A program made the position numbers and the translations under genes. Shown here piece by piece: positions 45,173 through 46,031 of a stretch of DNA of 46,031 bases. Each line of letters opens with the position of its first letter. Position 1 is the first letter of the stretch. Source of the stretch: Apostichopus leukothele (lineage: Eukaryota > Echinodermata > Holothuroidea > Aspidochirotida > Stichopodidae); assembly GCA_010014835.2 (NCBI GenBank), contig JAAAKB020000008.1, positions 4,338,742-4,384,772 on the forward strand, written 5' to 3'. The notes under the pieces are model-generated. The model was not told the DNA's origin. It ran no database searches and saw only the letters and a list, made by a program, of their open reading frames with translations.

Positions 45173-46031
45173 CTGCAGAGAAAAATACCATGACTTTTAT
45201 GACAACTGAAAAATCTTTGTTCTATTGCAAAAATCAGTACTGTTACTACTTTAAATGTAAGGATATATGTTTCAAGAATAAAGATGAAAATCTATACAAT
45301 TTTATTAAGGAAAGGAATGTAAAAAGTAGTTGTGGATGTCACCAAATACAATAAATAATAATAAAGTAAAAACATCAAAATTCTGTCCCTTTTTTCACAA
45401 ATACAAGATAGTGTATGTATAACAGTGTTAAGTACTGGTGTTTGCATCCCTTGACAAAAGGGACACTTGCATTCGAAACCATCAAACAATACTCAGTAAC
45501 TAGATGGAACAGTGAAGTCATCAGAAAGTTAACACTGCAGGTCATTTATTACTTCATATCCTCTGGTTTGCAAGCACAAGCAAAATAGTATCTTAAAGCA
45601 GCATTTTTGCGTCCTTTTCTATGGTTTTTCTCAACCTCACTGATTCCAGGATGTCATAACGACATACATAACTAGCTTATCTTTTCAAATCTTACTTCAA
45701 ATGGTGGCATAAAAGTCAAAAAATTTACAACTTTAAGCTTTTATTTTCTCGAAGATATTTTTCGTTGGGATCCAAATAAACCTCGCCCATAATATGAATA
45801 TTTAAAGCTACGAACGTCATTGACCAATACGTTATACAACACCATGCTTGATTTGTGTAGATTGTCAATGGCAGTTGTACCAGGGAGCTGTTAGAGTCCA
45901 GCTCGCTGGTTGTACCCAGTTACCAACTCGATGTTTGAATCTATTTTTAGCAACAACTCATAACTTAACCTGCATCTCTGATTGGTTTAATTCAAACTAG
46001 TGGGTTGGGGGAACTGTATGCGATTAATATT
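45173..46031 (-). other. UBR upstream intron, no exon seen
   Basis: The exon preceding 45094-45172 was expected here or beyond (vertebrate counterpart SVQFFTAPTLARMLI...). No stretch on the minus strand gives it. Probably intron running off the window. Confidence 0.55.

Overview
This is a gene-dense animal (metazoan) window of AT-rich nuclear DNA. Every supported protein-coding exon lies on the minus strand, so transcription runs from high to low coordinates. Two large multi-exon genes fill it. Exons were joined by hand using GT/AG borders, reading phase and remembered human family sequences, and every junction used keeps the frame.

Right half (23146-45172): 36 exons, about 1,327 codons, of a UBR1/UBR2-type N-recognin E3 ubiquitin ligase. 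They run from the helical region after the N-degron-binding domains through the winged helix, coiled coil, RING-H2 and helical body to the C-terminal Cys/His cap. The N-terminal exons (UBR box, ClpS-like domain) lie beyond the right edge or are missing. The last coding exon (about 45 codons) is not visible.

Middle (20806-23145): no exon, and an assembly gap of exactly 100 N (22289-22388) with C-rich and G-rich repeats on its two sides. The end of the UBR gene and the start of the ryanodine receptor gene are both missing here.

Left half (300-20805): 27 exons, about 1,326 codons, of a ryanodine receptor (RyR), the intracellular Ca2+ release channel. They run from the RIH domain through SPRY1, RyR repeats 1-2, SPRY2, a long divergent linker and SPRY3. 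The rest of the channel lies beyond the left edge.

The two genes share no pathway that the sequence reveals; they are neighbours or were placed side by side by scaffolding. Introns are short (mostly 0.2-1.5 kb), which suggests an invertebrate. The closeness to vertebrate RyR and UBR suggests a deuterostome such as an echinoderm, but this is a guess.

The most unusual signal is a set of intronic minisatellites confined to the UBR gene. Four have units of 50-56 bp that contain a real splice site plus 4-20 nt of the adjoining exon. A fifth starts about 15 nt upstream of an acceptor. A sixth (10 x 32 bp) lies mid-intron. I saw no comparable array in the RyR half. Other noncoding features are tRNA-like SINE fragments, a possible Penelope-like fragment and a possible DNA-transposon terminus at the gap.
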